Origin: Silvimonas terrae
Lineage (GTDB): Bacteria; Pseudomonadota; Gammaproteobacteria; Burkholderiales; Chitinibacteraceae
Reading direction: 5' to 3'
Assembly (NCBI RefSeq): GCF_014202765.1
Contig: NZ_JACHHN010000002.1
Location: 1-64,000 of the forward strand
DNA length: 64,000 nt
The position numbers and the translations under genes were made by a program. The notes below the pieces were generated by a model that worked only from the letters and a program-made list of their open reading frames with translations, ran no database searches and was not told where the DNA came from. Shown one piece after another: positions 34,239-42,902 of this stretch. Within the stretch, counting starts at the first letter, position 1. Each line of letters opens with the position of its first letter.

Positions 34239-36671
34239 TCAAGCGACCACCTTCAACGGAATAAACTCATTCCTCTGCTTACCCGCAATCCGCTCCGCCC
34301 ACGGATCCCGCAGGCCTTCCAGCGAATACAGCAACCGTTCATACAAAGCCTTGCGGCCAGCCTCGTCCTCGACCACTTTTTGCTTGATGTAATCCAGCCC
34401 CACGCGCTCGATGTAATGCACCGTGCGATCCAGGTAATACGCCTCTTCCCGGTACAGTTGCAGGAAAGCGCCGCTGAACTCCTTCACTTCTTCAGCCGTC
34501 TTCACCTTGCACAGGTACTGCGCGACTTCGGTCTTGATGCCGCCGTTGCCGCCGACATACAGCTCCCAACCGCTATCCACCGCAATCACGCCAACGTCTT
34601 TGATACCGGCTTCGGCGCAGTTGCGCGGGCAGCCAGAGACGGCCAGTTTTACCTTGTGCGGGCTCCACATATTGGCCAGCATGGTTTCCAGATCAATCCC
34701 CATTTGCGTGCTGTTCTGCGTACCAAAACGGCAGAATTCGCTGCCGACGCAGGTCTTCACGGTGCGGATGGATTTGCCGTAGGCGTGGCCGGATTGCATG
34801 CCCAGATCGGCCCACACGTTCACGAGGTCTTCTTTCTTTACGCCCAGCAAGTCAATGCGCTGGCCGCCCGTGACCTTCACCATGGGGATGTGATACTTGT
34901 CCGCCACGTCGGCAATGCGGCGCAGTTCAGACGGGTTGGTCACGCCGCCTTTCATTTGCGGGATCACGCTGAAGGTGCCGTCTTTCTGGATGTTGGCGTG
35001 GGCGCGTTCGTTGATAAAGCGGCTTTGCGGGTCGTCCACGGCCTCTTTGGGCCAGGTGGACAGCATGTAGTAGTTCACGGCCGGGCGGCAGGTGGCGCAA
35101 CCGTTGGGGGTCCGCCATTCCAGGAATTCGTACACCGCTTTGTGCGTCAGCAGTTTGTGCTCGCGGATCGCCTTGCGTACCTCGCCATGCGTGCGATCAG
35201 TACAACCGCACACGGCTTTGGTCTTGGGCGTCTCCTGGAAGCTGGAGCCCAGCGTGTTCATCAGAATCTGTTCCACCAGACCGGTGCAGGAGCCGCAAGA
35301 ACTGGCGGCTTTGGTGTGCTTCTTCACGTCATCGACCGTGAACAGACCCTTGTCCTTGATCGCCTTGACGATGGTGCCTTTGCAGACACCGTTGCAGCCG
35401 CACACTTCGTCTTTGTCTTGCATGGCGGCGGCACGGCTCTGGCCTTGCACGCCAGAGTCGCCAATGGCGGATTCGCCAAACATCAGGTGATCGCGCAGGT
35501 CATGAATGGTGCGGCCTTCCCGCAGCAGCTTGAAGTACCAGCCGCCGTCAGCGGTATCGCCATACAAACAGGCGCCGACCAGTTTTTCGTCCTTGATCAC
35601 CAGTTTTTTGTAGACACCGCCGGCGGGGTCAGACAGCACGATGTCTTCGGTGCCTTCGCCGCCCATAAAGTCGCCGGCGCTAAAGAGGTCGATGCCGGTG
35701 ACTTTGAGCTTGGTCGACAGCACCGAGCCCTTGTACTGGCCGATGCCCAGATTGGCCAGGTGGTTGGCGCAAACCTTGGCCATTTCAAACAACGGGGCAA
35801 CCAGACCGTAAGCGACGCCACGGTGGTTCACACACTCGCCCACGGCGTAGATGCGCGGGTCGTAGGTTTGCAGGGCGTCGCTGACCACAATGCCGCGGTT
35901 GCAATGCAGACCCGCCGATTCGGCCAGCGCGGTGTTGGGGCGGATGCCGACGGCCATGACCACCAGATCGGCGGCGGCTTCGGTGCCATCCTTGAAGCGC
36001 ACGCCGGTGACTTCGCCGGCCTCGTTGCCAATGATCTCCGCAGTTTGTTTTTGCAGCAGAAAACTCAGGCCACGTTCTTCCAGCGATTGTTGCAAGAGCT
36101 TGCCGGCGGTGACGTCCAGTTGCTTGTCCAGCAGCCATTCGCCCAGGTGCACCACTTTGACATCCATACCGCGAATCTTCAGCCCATTGGCCGCTTCCAG
36201 CCCCAGCAAGCCGCCGCCAATCACAATGGCGTTACGCTTGACCCTGGCGGTATCGATCATCAGTTCGGTATCAAAGATGTCTCGATAGCTGATCACGCCG
36301 CGCAGTTGCTTGCCCGGCACCGGCAAGATGAAGGGCATGGAGCCCGTGGCCAGCAAGAGGCGGTCATACGGCACCACCGTGCCATCGTCGGCCACTACCT
36401 CACGGCGGGCGCGGTTGATCCGGGTGATGGTCTTGCCGGTATGCAGGGTGATGCCGTTGTCGGCATACCAGGACAGCGGGTTCAGGATAATGTCCTTGAA
36501 CTCTTGTTCCCCCGCCAGTACCGGCGAAAGCAAGATGCGGTTGTAATTGGGATGGGGCTCGCTGCCGAAGACCGTGATGTCGTAATGGCCTGGCGCGAGT
36601 GCAAGCAGTTCTTCCACCGTGCGGATGCCGGCCATACCGTTGCCGACGACGACGAGTCTGGGTTTGTTCAT
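34239..36671 (-). CDS. nirB: nitrite reductase [NAD(P)H] large subunit
   Basis: A siroheme nitrite reductase of 810 residues that makes ammonium from nitrite using NAD(P)H. Order of domains: FAD/NAD oxidoreductase (1-310; VVVGNGMAGIRTVEEL, YAVGECVNHRG), BFD-like [2Fe-2S] domains (CGCNGVCKG at 424 to CGSC 459-462; CGCTDRTHG at 488 to CATC 525-528), then the ferredoxin-like half and the siroheme/[4Fe-4S] domain. Its four ligands are Cys641, Cys647 (TCVGSEFCRFG), Cys681 and Cys685 (SGCPRNC). GGAAAGCGC precedes the ATG. It lies downstream of narK (151-base gap containing a repeat) and upstream of nirD. Confidence 0.97.
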   Translation of the reverse strand: MNKPRLVVVGNGMAGIRTVEELLALAPGHYDITVFGSEPHPNYNRILLSPVLAGEQEFKDIILNPLSWYADNGITLHTGKTITRINRARREVVADDGTVVPYDRLLLATGSMPFILPVPGKQLRGVISYRDIFDTELMIDTARVKRNAIVIGGGLLGLEAANGLKIRGMDVKVVHLGEWLLDKQLDVTAGKLLQQSLEERGLSFLLQKQTAEIIGNEAGEVTGVRFKDGTEAAADLVVMAVGIRPNTALAESAGLHCNRGIVVSDALQTYDPRIYAVGECVNHRGVAYGLVAPLFEMAKVCANHLANLGIGQYKGSVLSTKLKVTGIDLFSAGDFMGGEGTEDIVLSDPAGGVYKKLVIKDEKLVGACLYGDTADGGWYFKLLREGRTIHDLRDHLMFGESAIGDSGVQGQSRAAAMQDKDEVCGCNGVCKGTIVKAIKDKGLFTVDDVKKHTKAASSCGSCTGLVEQILMNTLGSSFQETPKTKAVCGCTDRTHGEVRKAIREHKLLTHKAVYEFLEWRTPNGCATCRPAVNYYMLSTWPKEAVDDPQSRFINERAHANIQKDGTFSVIPQMKGGVTNPSELRRIADVADKYHIPMVKVTGGQRIDLLGVKKEDLVNVWADLGMQSGHAYGKSIRTVKTCVGSEFCRFGTQNSTQMGIDLETMLANMWSPHKVKLAVSGCPRNCAEAGIKDVGVIAVDSGWELYVGGNGGIKTEVAQYLCKVKTAEEVKEFSGAFLQLYREEAYYLDRTVHYIERVGLDYIKQKVVEDEAGRKALYERLLYSLEGLRDPWAERIAGKQRNEFIPLKVVA

Positions 36672-36696
36672 GGAGCGCTTTCCTGTTGCGAAAATC

Positions 36697-36815
36697 TGTG
36701 AGTAGCGGTAGCCCGGATGAAGCGAAGCGAGAATCCAGGGTGATATCGATGGCAGATGCTTCGTGGCATGGCCCCCGGATTCCCGGCCCCTTGGGCCTTC
36801 ATCCGGGCTCCGTGC
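36697..36815. repeat. CCGGATGAAG inverted repeat between narK and nirB
   Basis: GTAGCCCGGATGAAGCG at the left and CTTCATCCGGGCTCCG at the right form an imperfect inverted repeat of about 120 bp. It belongs to the same family as the 188-bp units at 14.0 kb, and fills the space between two genes that should be co-transcribed. Confidence 0.8.
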
Positions 36816-36822
36816 ATTTGCG

Positions 36823-38025
36823 TCAAACCCGTGCAGCGGCGACGGCCCAACCGCTGCGCCATTTGGTTTTGACTTGCGACAGGCTGATCCAGCCCAGCGC
36901 GGTCAGGCAGGCAAACAGCCACAGGCCTGCGGCATAGCTGCCGGTGCCTTGCTTGATGGCGCCCAGGCTGGCGGTCAGCAAAAAGCCACCCACGCCACCC
37001 GCCATACCAATCAGGCCAGTCATGACGCCGATCTCTGCTGAAAAACGCTGCGGTACCAACTGGAACACCGCGCCGTTGCCCGCACCCAGGCACAGCATGG
37101 CGCCAATAAAGAGCGTGATCACGCCTGCCGCGCCGCCCATGTTGAAACCGGCTGCGGCAATCAAGACGGTGACGGCGGCATAGACCGACAACAGCGAACG
37201 GGTGCCGCCAATCCGATCTGCAATCACGCCGCCCAGCGGGCGCATGGCGGAACCGGCAAACACACAGGCGGCGGTACACCAGCCGGCGGTTTTGGCATCA
37301 AACGCAAACTGGTCATGGAAGAACCCGGGCAGGGCGCTGGCAAAGCCAGAGAACCCGCCAAAGGTCAGCGAGTAAAAGAACATGAACCACCAGGCATCTT
37401 TGTGGCCCAGCATCTTGATGTAGTCGCCAAAGGTCTTGGGTTTGACGGTGGAGGGGGCGTCTTTGGCACACGTCCAGTAGTAGCCCAGCACCAGCACCAG
37501 CGGAATACACGCAATGCCAAACACGTTCTGCCAGCCAAACGCGGCCGCCAGGGTGGGGGCAAACAGGGCGGCCAGCACCGTGCCAGAGTTACCCGCACCG
37601 GCAATCCCCATGGCCGTGCCCTGGTGTTGCGACGGATACCAGCGTGAAGCCAGCGGCAACGCCACAGCAAACGACGCACCGGCTACGCCCAGGAAGAGGC
37701 CCAGCAGCAAGGCGCCCGCCATGGTAGAGAAGCCCATTTGCCACGCGGTCAGCAACGCACCAATCACAATGAACTGGCCGAGCAAACCGGCGCGCTTGGC
37801 ACCGATACGATCACTCAACACGCCCATCACCACGCGTAGCACTGCGCCAGCCAGAATCGGCGTCGCCACCATCAGCCCACGTTGCTGGGTGGTCAGATGC
37901 AGCGTTTGCGCAATCTGGATCTGCAGCGGGCCCAACAGGTACCAGACCATAAAACTCAGATCGAAATACAGAAAGGCTGCGAGCAGCGTGGGGGTATGAC
38001 CAGAACGCCAGAAACTACGATCCAT
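36823..38025 (-). CDS. narK: nitrate/nitrite transporter (NarK/NasA family MFS)
   Basis: A 400-residue major facilitator protein with 12 predicted helices, of the nitrate/nitrite porter family. The family motifs are visible: TLLAAFLYFDLSFMVWYLLG at the N-terminus, RVVMGVLSDRIGAKRAG (MFS motif A) and the nitrate signatures GAGNSGTVLAALFAPTLA and GAGNGAVFQLVPQRF. It imports nitrate for assimilation. CTGGAG precedes the ATG at 38025; longer starts lie in the regulatory leader and are rejected. It is the first gene of the nar/nir/nas transcript and carries an elaborate 5' leader with a terminator. Confidence 0.94.
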   Translation of the reverse strand: MDRSFWRSGHTPTLLAAFLYFDLSFMVWYLLGPLQIQIAQTLHLTTQQRGLMVATPILAGAVLRVVMGVLSDRIGAKRAGLLGQFIVIGALLTAWQMGFSTMAGALLLGLFLGVAGASFAVALPLASRWYPSQHQGTAMGIAGAGNSGTVLAALFAPTLAAAFGWQNVFGIACIPLVLVLGYYWTCAKDAPSTVKPKTFGDYIKMLGHKDAWWFMFFYSLTFGGFSGFASALPGFFHDQFAFDAKTAGWCTAACVFAGSAMRPLGGVIADRIGGTRSLLSVYAAVTVLIAAAGFNMGGAAGVITLFIGAMLCLGAGNGAVFQLVPQRFSAEIGVMTGLIGMAGGVGGFLLTASLGAIKQGTGSYAAGLWLFACLTALGWISLSQVKTKWRSGWAVAAARV

Positions 38026-38092
38026 GTGCGTATCTCCAGGTGCCTTGGGTTGCCCGTGTATCCGGGCATGCCTGCGGGCGTTGGTGTGGCTG

Positions 38093-38146
38093 AAAAACAA
38101 AAACGGCGTCCGATCCGCTCTGTAAAAAGAGGGAAGGGACGCCGTT
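38093..38146 (-). terminator. leader terminator upstream of narK
   Basis: On the minus strand, AACGGCGTCC / GGACGCCGTT (perfect 10-bp stem, 25-base loop) is followed by TTTGTTTTTC. It lies between the sigma-54 promoter and the narK start codon, 68 bases before the ATG. Without antitermination it should stop transcription before narK. NasT is the likely antiterminator. Confidence 0.88.
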
Positions 38147-38152
38147 GTCCGT

Positions 38153-38182
38153 GAATGACCCGCCGCCTTTGGCCGATCACCC
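38153..38182 (-). promoter_or_regulatory. ANTAR-type hexaloop hairpin P2
   Basis: On the minus strand a stem closes a six-base loop AAAGGC (38165-38170), with A at loop position 1 and G at position 4. The stem is GGGTGATC, a G-G mismatch, GCC paired with GGC and GGTCATTC. A1 and G4 are the conserved bases of RNA hairpins bound by ANTAR-domain antiterminators. It is separated by 6 bases from the terminator stem. Confidence 0.75.
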
Positions 38183-38210
38183 GATAAAGTAATCTGGTGC
38201 ACTGCTTTCA

Positions 38211-38232
38211 CCCATCACGTCGTTGTGACGGG
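38211..38232 (-). promoter_or_regulatory. ANTAR-type hexaloop hairpin P1
   Basis: On the minus strand CCCGTCAC-AACGAC-GTGATGGG forms an 8-bp stem with one G-T pair and a six-base loop. The loop has A at position 1 and G at position 4, as in the two-hairpin ANTAR target. It starts only a few bases after the predicted sigma-54 transcription start. Confidence 0.78.
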
Positions 38233-38245
38233 CTGCTTGATGCTT

Positions 38246-38261
38246 AGCAAGGGACGTGCCA
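38246..38261 (-). promoter_or_regulatory. sigma-54 promoter of the narK operon
   Basis: On the minus strand TGGCACGTCCCTTGCT fits the RpoN consensus TGGCACG-N4-TTGCW in both elements and spacing. Counting from the GG (-24) places the transcription start near 38235, three bases before hairpin P1. An NtrC-type site lies upstream at 38350-38366. Confidence 0.82.
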
Positions 38262-38349
38262 GGTCATGCCAAAGTCATGGAGACTGGCTTGGGTATTGGC
38301 TTGCAGGGGTTTTCTGGGTTGGTGCAGGGGGCAGGATGTAAAGATTTGT

Positions 38350-38366
38350 TGCACTGCGGTGGTGCT
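38350..38366. promoter_or_regulatory. NtrC-type enhancer site
   Basis: TGCAC-TGCGGT-GGTGCT matches the NtrC consensus TGCAC-N6-GGTGCA at all but the last base. It is centred about 123 bases upstream of the predicted sigma-54 start, the usual enhancer distance. A half-site GGTGCA lies 40 bases nearer (38321-38326). The ntrC gene is outside this window. Confidence 0.65.
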
Positions 38367-38429
38367 GATTGCCCATCATTTGTGCGGAGGAAGCCCGCAG
38401 CGTTCAGGACGAAAGAAGCGGAATAAGGG

Positions 38430-38703
38430 AAGTTGGCATTGGTGTTGGTGTTGAAGTTGCAGTGGTTGTTGTAGTTGTTTTTGACTTTCCTCCCCCATTA
38501 AAGCCCAGCGCCGAAGGAGTGGAGGGAGACCTTAGGCTCCCGACCGACTGAGGGAAGCCCGGAGGGCCGCCAGGCTGGGGTCGCCTTTCTTTGCCTACTT
38601 TCTTTGGCGACGCAAAGAAAGTAGGGTGCTCCGGCCACCGCCGGTATCAAAATCACCGCGCCGAAGGGGCTGACACCCGTAGTGGTTCTCGCCAGAGAAC
38701 GGA
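38430..38703 (+). repeat. composite repeat element, copy 6
   Basis: Plus-strand orientation. A hexamer tract (38431-38475, GTTGGC, GTTGGT, GTTGAA, GTTGCA, GTTGTT...) is followed by TTTTTGACTTTCCTCC, CCCAGCGCCGAAGGAGTGG, GGCTCCCGACCGACTGAGG and the CTTTCTTTGG..GCAAAGAAAG stem. GGTATCAAA, a shortened GCGCCGAAGGGGCT box and GGTTCTCGCCAGAGAACGGA (38682-38701) close it. It lies just upstream of the NtrC/sigma-54 region. Confidence 0.85.
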
Positions 38704-38825
38704 GCCGTTCCGGCTCCAGACTGGATTCCCGCCTACGCGGGAATGACGAGTCAAGGGGGCGGCAGGCAGATCATGCTTGCATATATTGCCACCCCGGATT
38801 CCCGCTATCGCTCCATCCGGGCTAC
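38704..38825. repeat. mixed short repeats between nasS and the narK promoter
   Basis: The stretch contains GGATTCCCGCCTACGCGGGA followed by ATGACGAGTC, and a fragment GCCACCCCGGATTCCCGCT..CCATCCGGGCTACA related to the 147- and 188-bp repeats. No gene is seen. Confidence 0.7.
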
Positions 38826-38831
38826 AAAGTG

Positions 38832-39887
38832 CTATGGCAAAGGGTTCCCACGAATCCGCGCCACCTGCGCATACAAATCCACCTGATTCACCCGCGCTGC
38901 CACCGCCGCCGGATCAACATGCTGATCAGCCAGCAACCCCCACCGCAAAAACTGCTGCACAAACCACGCCCCATCAGCGGTCCGGGGCGGGTTCACCGCG
39001 CCGTCGGCAAAAAAGCGCACGCCCGGCGGCTGGGCCAGTGCGTTGCCATAATCGCCCAGCAAACGCGGGGTGATCAGGTCGGCGGGGCAATGGACATATT
39101 CCGGGCGTGCCAGCACAGCGGCCGCTTCCCGGCGGTTGGCCGGGACATCCAGCCACTGGCAGGCGTCCAGCAAGGTGGCAATCAAGGCGCGTGCGGTATT
39201 GGGGTAGAGCGCGGCAAAGTCGCGCCGGCAGGCCAGCACTTTTTCCGGATGATCCGGCCAGAGCTGGCTGGTCGCCAGCAAGGTGTGCCCTACCTGTTCA
39301 CTTTCTGCCTTGGCCGGCCAGGGCTCGCCGGCGCAAAACCCGTCCAGCAAGCCACTGGCCAGCGCACCGGTCATTTCCTGCGGGGCGATGACCACACTGC
39401 GGATCTCCCGCATGGGGTCAATGCCTTCCCGCGCCAGCCAGTCATATAGCCACATGGCATGGGTGCCGGTCGGGAAGGTTTGTGCAAAGACCAGGGGTTT
39501 GTCGGCGGCATCGGCAATCTGGCGCAAGGTGTGGCCGCTGCGCAGCAAATCCCGCAGACGATTGGAAACCGTGATGGCTTGCCCGTTCTGGTTCAAGGTC
39601 ATCAACACCGCCATATCGCACTGCGGGCCGGCGATCCCCAGTTCCATGCTGTAGGCCAGGCCGTAGAGCGTATGTGCGGCATCCAGTTCGCCAGAGATCA
39701 ACTTGTCGCGGATCGCGGCCCAGGAGGATTGGCGCACCAGGTCCAGTTGCAGCCCGTGGCGCTGGGCCAGTTGCAAGGTGTGGGCCATCACCACTGGCGC
39801 GCAGTCGGTGAGTGCCATGAAACCCACGCGCAGGCGGTTTTTTTCTGGCGTGCCGTGTAGGGAATGATTGGGTTGGGGTGAGGACAT
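38832..39887 (-). CDS. nasS: nitrate sensor NasS (NrtA-like)
   Basis: A 351-residue cytoplasmic protein of the nitrate/nitrite-binding (NrtA/NMT1-like) family without a signal peptide. Family segments: RVGFMALTDCAPVVMAHTLQ, ISGELDAAHTLYGLAYSMEL, GIAGPQCDMAVLMTLNQNGQ, FPTGTHAMWLYDWLAREGID and SGLLDGFCAGEPW. In the NasS-NasT system it holds NasT inactive until nitrate or nitrite binds. GGAG precedes the ATG. It is 12 bases downstream of nasT, so the two are translated together. Confidence 0.92.
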   Translation of the reverse strand: MSSPQPNHSLHGTPEKNRLRVGFMALTDCAPVVMAHTLQLAQRHGLQLDLVRQSSWAAIRDKLISGELDAAHTLYGLAYSMELGIAGPQCDMAVLMTLNQNGQAITVSNRLRDLLRSGHTLRQIADAADKPLVFAQTFPTGTHAMWLYDWLAREGIDPMREIRSVVIAPQEMTGALASGLLDGFCAGEPWPAKAESEQVGHTLLATSQLWPDHPEKVLACRRDFAALYPNTARALIATLLDACQWLDVPANRREAAAVLARPEYVHCPADLITPRLLGDYGNALAQPPGVRFFADGAVNPPRTADGAWFVQQFLRWGLLADQHVDPAAVAARVNQVDLYAQVARIRGNPLP

Positions 39888-39899
39888 CCTGTTTCTCCG

Positions 39900-40475
39900 T
39901 CAGCCGAGCAGATCGGCCATGGCAATCACCTGGCGGGCCATCTCGGCCAGGGTAATGCCTTGTTTCATGGCCTGCGTGCGCAGCATTTCAAACGCGGCGG
40001 CCTCGCTCAAGCCGCGTTTGTCCATCAACAGGCCCTTGGCCCGGTCGATCAGTTTGCGATCTGCCAGTTGTTGTTCCACCTTGGCAAGGCGTTGGCGCAG
40101 TTTGTCGTCTTCGGCAAAGCGCACCATGGCGACTTCAATAATGGGCGAGAGTTTGTCCGCATCCAGTCCGTCCACCACATAGGTAGTGACGCCCGCGCCG
40201 ACGGCCGCGCGGATGTGCTGTTGGTCTGCGTCAGGGGTAAACATCACCACCGGACGCGGCGCGAGCGAGTTCATGACCGACAATTGCTCCAGCGTATCGC
40301 GAGAGGGACTTTCGGTGTCGATGATCACCACGTCTGGCCGCTGGCGCTCGACACTGCTGAGCAGTGCCGTAGAACTGGCTGCATCAGTGAGTACGTCGTA
40401 ACCCTGTTGCAGCAGGGTTTCGCGTAACTCGCCGATGGGCTTGGCGGTGTCGGTAACAAGCAAGATGCGCAGCAT
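39900..40475 (-). CDS. nasT: ANTAR-domain antiterminator NasT
   Basis: A 191-residue protein: pseudo-receiver domain (about 1-120; phosphoacceptor-like Asp in DVVIIDTES) followed by an ANTAR RNA-binding domain (about 125-185). The ANTAR signature is intact: KVEQQLADRKLIDRAKGLLM followed by KRGLSEAAAFEMLRTQAM. It should bind the two hexaloop hairpins in the narK leader (38153-38232) and prevent termination at 38093-38146 when freed from NasS. The start has only a weak ribosome-binding site. Confidence 0.93.
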   Translation of the reverse strand: MLRILLVTDTAKPIGELRETLLQQGYDVLTDAASSTALLSSVERQRPDVVIIDTESPSRDTLEQLSVMNSLAPRPVVMFTPDADQQHIRAAVGAGVTTYVVDGLDADKLSPIIEVAMVRFAEDDKLRQRLAKVEQQLADRKLIDRAKGLLMDKRGLSEAAAFEMLRTQAMKQGITLAEMARQVIAMADLLG

Positions 40476-40620
40476 GAATCTATATGAAAACCTGAGAGGA
40501 GCACCGCAAATTCAAGCAAGAATCCGGCCAGGCGTAAATCCGCTGCCGGTCGGTGGCAAAACCCGCCGTGCCAGTGCGGGTCAGCCTGGCGGTACCTGAT
40601 GTTACGTCAGCAAAGACGGC

Positions 40621-41418
40621 TTACCACCACGCGTGAAAATGGTGCACCGGACCAATGCCATGCCCCACGTCCAGCCGGTCTGCCGCCTTGAGCGCTTCTT
40701 GCAGCCAGGCGCGGGCTGCGGCGACGGTATCTTCCCAATTGTCATGCTGTGGGCGGAGTGCGGCCAGCGCGGCAGAGAGCGTGCAGCCAGTCCCGTGCGT
40801 ATTACGGGTGGCAATGCGCGGGTTGGCAAAACGGGTTTCGGCATGCGGGGTGATCAACCAGTCCGGACTTTCCTCGCCGCCCAGGTGGCCGCCCTTCATC
40901 AACACGGCTTTGGCGCCGCCTGCAATCAAGGCGTGGCCCTGGTGACGCATTTCGGCTTCGGTGGTGGCGACCGCGCACTCCAGCAAGGCGGCGGCTTCCG
41001 GCAGGTTGGGCGTAATCAGGGACGCGATCGGTAGCAAGCGCTCGCGGATGGCACTGACTGCATCGCGGACCAGCAAGGGATGACCGCCCTTGGCGATCAT
41101 CACGGTATCAAGCACCACATGGGCCGGCTGATAGCGCAGCAGCCCGTCTGCAACGGCTTCAATAATGGGCGCCGTCGCCAGCATGCCCAGTTTTACCGCA
41201 TCGACGCGGATATCGCTGAATACGGCATCCATCTGCGCGCCAACAAACTCAGGCGGTACCGGGTGGACGGCGCTCACGCCCTGCGTGTTCTGCGCGGTAA
41301 GTGCCGTCAGCACGCTCATGCCATAGGCACCCAGCGCAGAAAAGGTCTTCAGGTCGGCCTGGATGCCGGCACCGCCGCCAGAATCCGAGCCCGCAATGGT
41401 CAAAGCATGGGCGATCAT
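40621..41418 (-). CDS. thiD: hydroxymethylpyrimidine/phosphomethylpyrimidine kinase
   Basis: A ribokinase-fold kinase (265 residues) that phosphorylates HMP and HMP-P in thiamin synthesis. Motifs: [20 protein letters not shown] at the N-terminus, [26 protein letters not shown] and the anion-hole/catalytic [18 protein letters not shown]. It overlaps thiE by 4 bases and is the last gene of the thiM-thiE-thiD operon, all under the TPP riboswitch. Confidence 0.96.
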   Translation of the reverse strand: MIAHALTIAGSDSGGGAGIQADLKTFSALGAYGMSVLTALTAQNTQGVSAVHPVPPEFVGAQMDAVFSDIRVDAVKLGMLATAPIIEAVADGLLRYQPAHVVLDTVMIAKGGHPLLVRDAVSAIRERLLPIASLITPNLPEAAALLECAVATTEAEMRHQGHALIAGGAKAVLMKGGHLGGEESPDWLITPHAETRFANPRIATRNTHGTGCTLSAALAALRPQHDNWEDTVAAARAWLQEALKAADRLDVGHGIGPVHHFHAWW

Positions 41419-42053
41419 GAACGTGCTCCGGTAATTTCATCGAGTAACTGGCGGGTGGCGATCGCGGGATCTGGCTGGCCACAAATGGCCGAGACCACCG
41501 CCACGCCATCTACGCCGGCCGCAATCAGCGGTGCGGCCATGCCAGGTTTGATTCCGCCAATGGCCACGGCGGGGCATGCTTTGGCGCGCATCAAGCGGGC
41601 ACACTCGGCCAGCCCGATCACGGGTGAGGCATCGGGCTTGGTGCCAGTCGGGTACACCGGGCCGACGCCAATGTAATCGACGATATCCAGCGGCACGGCG
41701 GCGAGTTGTTCGGCATTGCTGGTCGACAGGCCCAGGATTTTATGCCGGCCAATCAGCGTGCGCACCGCATCGGGTGGCAGATCAGCCTGGCCGACATGCA
41801 CGCCGGCCGCGTCGACGGCCAGGGCAATATCGATATGGTCATTGATAATCAGCGGCACGTGGAGTGGGTCCAGCACGGCCTTGAGTTGCCGGGCCGCTTG
41901 TAGCCACCAGCGTTTTTTCTGGTTGGGCGCCCGTAGCTGGACTACGGTGGCACCGTGCTGTGCCGCAATGCGTGCGGTCTCGACCATGTTCTCCAGCCCG
42001 CCGCACAGGTCCGGGTCCAGCACCAGATAGAGCGTCAGATCAATCTGGTTCAC
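41415..42053 (-). CDS. thiE: thiamin-phosphate synthase
   Basis: A TIM-barrel enzyme of 212 residues that joins HMP-PP and thiazole phosphate. Motifs: [13 protein letters not shown] (substrate-binding RxK region), [20 protein letters not shown] followed by [33 protein letters not shown] and VAIGGI. The start is GTG, overlapping the thiM stop (GTGA), with GGAGATCAGC upstream. Translationally coupled to thiM and thiD. Confidence 0.95.
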   Translation of the reverse strand: MNQIDLTLYLVLDPDLCGGLENMVETARIAAQHGATVVQLRAPNQKKRWWLQAARQLKAVLDPLHVPLIINDHIDIALAVDAAGVHVGQADLPPDAVRTLIGRHKILGLSTSNAEQLAAVPLDIVDYIGVGPVYPTGTKPDASPVIGLAECARLMRAKACPAVAIGGIKPGMAAPLIAAGVDGVAVVSAICGQPDPAIATRQLLDEITGARS

Positions 42054-42859
42054 GCGCTGATCTCCAGCAGGTTTTCGGGCTGAATGTGATACAACGCATC
42101 AAGGAACGCACCCTTGAATGAGCCCGGCCCATGACTTTGCTTTTGTGCGTACTGACCTGCCATGCCGGCCATGGCGCAGGCACTGGCGACGGCCTCCAGC
42201 CGGTTGGGCGCGCCAGCCGTAAAGGCCGCGACCAGGGCCGAGAGCGCGCAACCGGTGCCCACTACGCGCGTCATCAGCGGGTGGCCCCACGGCGTAGCCA
42301 GGGTGGTTTTACCATCGGTGATGTAGTCGGTCTCGCCCGTTACGGCGACGATGGCGCCGGTTTCATGGGCCAGAAAGCGTGCGGCATCCAGCGCGGCATC
42401 CGAGCCAGAGGTGCTATCCACGCCACGGCCGCCTTGGCCGGCACCGGCCAGCGCCATGATCTCTGACGCATTACCGCGAATGGCAGTGGGTTTCTGGCGG
42501 ATCAATGCCTGGCAGGCATCCGTCCGGTATTTGAGTGCGCCCACGGCCACGGGGTCCAGCGTCCACGGTACACCAGCCGCGCTGGCGGCGGTCACGGCTT
42601 GTTGCATGGCGGCAAGGCGGGTGGCGTGCAGGGTGCCGACGTTGATGAGTACGGCGCCGGCAATCGCGGCAAAAGTGGGGACTTCTTCTTCAGCCACAAT
42701 CATGGCGGGCGCAGCACCCGCTGCGAGCAACACGTTAGCGGTGATTTCCTGCACCACTTCATTGGTCAGCACATGCACCAGCGGGCAGGCGGCGCGAAAG
42801 CGCGCAAGTTCCTGGGCCAGCGTGGCCAGTGGCAAAGTGGTGGGGGTGGATGCGGACAT
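42050..42859 (-). CDS. thiM: hydroxyethylthiazole kinase
   Basis: A 269-residue salvage kinase for the thiazole moiety. Motifs: CPLVHVLTNEVVQEITANVL, LAAGAAPAMIVAEEE, LDPVAVGALKYRTD and the GTGCALSALVAAF catalytic loop. AAGGAG precedes the ATG, and this site lies just after the TPP riboswitch, which likely controls its access. First gene of the operon. Confidence 0.95.
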   Translation of the reverse strand: MSASTPTTLPLATLAQELARFRAACPLVHVLTNEVVQEITANVLLAAGAAPAMIVAEEEVPTFAAIAGAVLINVGTLHATRLAAMQQAVTAASAAGVPWTLDPVAVGALKYRTDACQALIRQKPTAIRGNASEIMALAGAGQGGRGVDSTSGSDAALDAARFLAHETGAIVAVTGETDYITDGKTTLATPWGHPLMTRVVGTGCALSALVAAFTAGAPNRLEAVASACAMAGMAGQYAQKQSHGPGSFKGAFLDALYHIQPENLLEISA

Positions 42860-42902
42860 CTTGAACAGGCTCCTTGGCGACGCGCGCGGGCAGGGGAGCC
42901 AT

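Noticed and set aside
34380-36701. A 773-codon open frame on the plus strand
   Set aside because: It is fully antisense to nirB, whose domains and cofactor ligands are clear; long antisense frames are common in GC-rich genes with strong third-position bias.
40537-40570. A second sigma-54-like promoter upstream of nasT
   Set aside because: TGGCACG is present on the minus strand, but the next TTGC lies seven bases on instead of four, so the -24/-12 spacing is wrong.
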